NCBI GenBank assembly: GCA_023055355.1
Contig: JALJCS010000007.1
Span: 6,312,001-6,376,000, forward strand
Reading direction: 5' to 3'
DNA: 64,000 bases
From: Agelaius tricolor
Taxonomy: Eukaryota; Chordata; Aves; Passeriformes; Icteridae
Notes under the pieces: generated by a model
The model's database searches: none
What the model was told of the DNA's origin: nothing
What the model saw: only the letters and a program-made list of their open reading frames with translations
Translations under genes and position numbers: made by a program
Shown: positions 62,721-64,000 of the stretch, piece after piece
Layout: each line of letters starts with the position of its first letter
How positions within the stretch are numbered: position 1 is the first letter of the stretch

Positions 62721-63746
62721 ACAAAGTCAAGGATTAAAGATTCTGAAGCCTTGGACTTTCCCATAAGGAGGTCTCAGGTGGGAAAGCACCAAATTGCAGA
62801 GGATGTGTTTCCTTTCATTGGGTCCATTTGCAGTTACTGCATTGACAGTCACAGGCACAAAGTAGACCCAGCTCTTGCTCTTTCCAGGAGGTCTGGTTGT
62901 AGAATTGCACTCAAGAAGCTCTGTCCTGTTCCTCTGTCTTTCTGGTGTGTCACCAGTGATTTAAAATGAAATACAAAGTGTATTCTTCAAAGTTTCAAAA
63001 TAGCTGATGGTGAACTTCCTCCTTTGATTTTGTTCCTACCTTCCCTCTACCTACTCTGTCCCTCCTGAACTGATTATGTTAGGGATAACTCTGGAAGAGG
63101 AGGAGGCTGGAAAAATACAAAAATTACACACATCTATGTAAAAAATACAAAAATTACTCACATCCCCCACTGGGTTGCTGAGCACATATAGAAACCCTGG
63201 ACCACAGTCCCCAGCAAGCCTGTGGCAAACCATAAGGGGGACATGTTAACTGTGATTCTCTCACAAAGTCCTTATTAGGCTACACCAGCAGACTTTCCTC
63301 TTCTTCCTTCTCCAGGTTGCTGTGGGAGTGTAACTGATGCACTTCATTAGGGTTTGAAATGGTGTGAGTAATCCTATTGTTTCTATCACTCTGTGTAAAG
63401 TGTGTATAATCACCCTGCTTCCTCATGATGGTATGAGTAACCCTTTTTTATGACAAGCTTTTTCCATATTCCCTATTTTTTACTCTTTAACTTGTGATTC
63501 TGCTCCTGCAGCTTTGGATTGATTCAGGTGAGGGGGGAGGCTGGGAGGTGGGAAGAAGGAGGGATGCAAACAGAGAAAAAGAGCATTTTTCCTTCCCTCA
63601 CCTGTAACCCTGATGTTTCAGTTTGGCTGTGGGCTGGAGATCAGATCCTAAACCAGATGAAATCCCACAGGCTGTGACTGCTGAGGGTCGTTGGTGAGGA
63701 TGTGGCAGTGGAGGTGCCTTGTCCTGTTCCCAGCATATTGCAATGC
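62721..63746. other. Non-coding sequence with a 30-bp-period tandem repeat
   Basis: No gene seen. Two copies of AAAAATACAAAAATTACnCACATC lie at 63111-63134 and 63141-63164, differing at one base. Confidence 0.6.
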
Positions 63747-64000
63747 TGTGATGGCCCTGACAAGGGGAGACAATGATGAGGAGGACTCCATGGATATCAG
63801 AAGGCTAATTAATTACTTTATTATACTATATTATTCTATACCCCTAAAACTGAATCTGCCAAGCACTCAACCCTGCACACAACACTCACACTGCACTGAA
63901 TCTCGTGGCTGTCACCCTACAGTCCCAACACTCACACACACACTCTTGGCCCTGATAGACCAAGGAAACAAAACACCATCACTCTGGGTAAACAATCTCC
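63747..64000 (-). mobile_element. ERV-type LTR, minus strand, cut by window edge
   Basis: In reverse complement this segment shows the same landmarks as 2418-2785: the GGAGATTGTTTACC block, TGTTTTGTTTCCTTG, GGTTGAGTGCTTGGCAG, a TA-rich stretch with AATAAAG (possible poly(A) signal), TAATTAATTAGCC, CATGGAGTCCTCC and a terminal GGGCCATCACA. Its 3' end, in minus-strand terms, is a CA that reads TG at 63747 on the plus strand. The 5' part lies outside the window. It keeps a canonical poly(A) hexamer while the left copy does not, so it seems less decayed. Whether it is solo or followed by proviral sequence cannot be judged. Confidence 0.72.

Noticed and set aside
1..64000. CRISPR arrays, operons or prokaryotic defence systems
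   Set aside because: No regularly spaced direct repeats with unique spacers, no compact gene strings, and avian-type CR1 and LTR elements show this is vertebrate nuclear DNA.

Overview
This window looks like non-coding nuclear DNA from a bird, most likely a songbird (passerine). Three things point there: a well-preserved CR1 LINE 3' end closed by the CR1-type octamer repeat (52735-53425), two ERV-type LTRs that resemble LTRs I associate with passerine genomes (2418-2785 on + and 63747-64000 on -), and otherwise AT-rich, CpG-poor, repeat-poor sequence. There are no bacterial-style operons, no ribosome binding sites, and no dense ORFs with coding character. Species and chromosome cannot be read from the sequence.

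I recognise no protein-coding gene, tRNA, rRNA or known ncRNA. Every longer open frame is short, overlaps frames on the other strand, or lies in GC-rich or simple-repeat DNA, and none has a recognisable domain. The window is best read as intergenic or deep intronic. It cannot be decided which, because a 64-kb intron of a long gene would look the same.

Layout. 1-4.4 kb: plain sequence holding an LTR and a CR1 relic. 4.4-13.9 kb: plain, AT-rich, with another CR1 relic. 13.9-17 kb: a candidate conserved block, an AT microsatellite and a GC-rich patch carrying the longest chance ORF. 17-26 kb: an (ATT)n array, a small CpG-retaining cluster near 20.7 kb, a weak candidate terminal exon near 24 kb and a 26-bp tandem duplication. 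26-36.5 kb: candidate conserved elements, a perfect 25-bp inverted repeat at 32.6 kb, and two old CR1 pieces in opposite orientation at 33.9-34.3 kb. 36.5-47.2 kb: a CpG-retaining block at 41-42 kb, a pyrimidine tract and a roughly 200-bp (GGAGAA)n purine array. 47-53.4 kb: plain sequence, an AT/GA microsatellite and the best CR1 copy. 53.4-64 kb: very AT-rich candidate conserved sequence, T-rich simple repeat, and a second LTR cut by the window edge.

The most interesting items are the 25-bp perfect hairpin, the long purine hexanucleotide array, the CpG-retaining blocks that may be regulatory elements, and the weak exon candidate. I found nothing that amounts to a demonstrable new multi-gene system.
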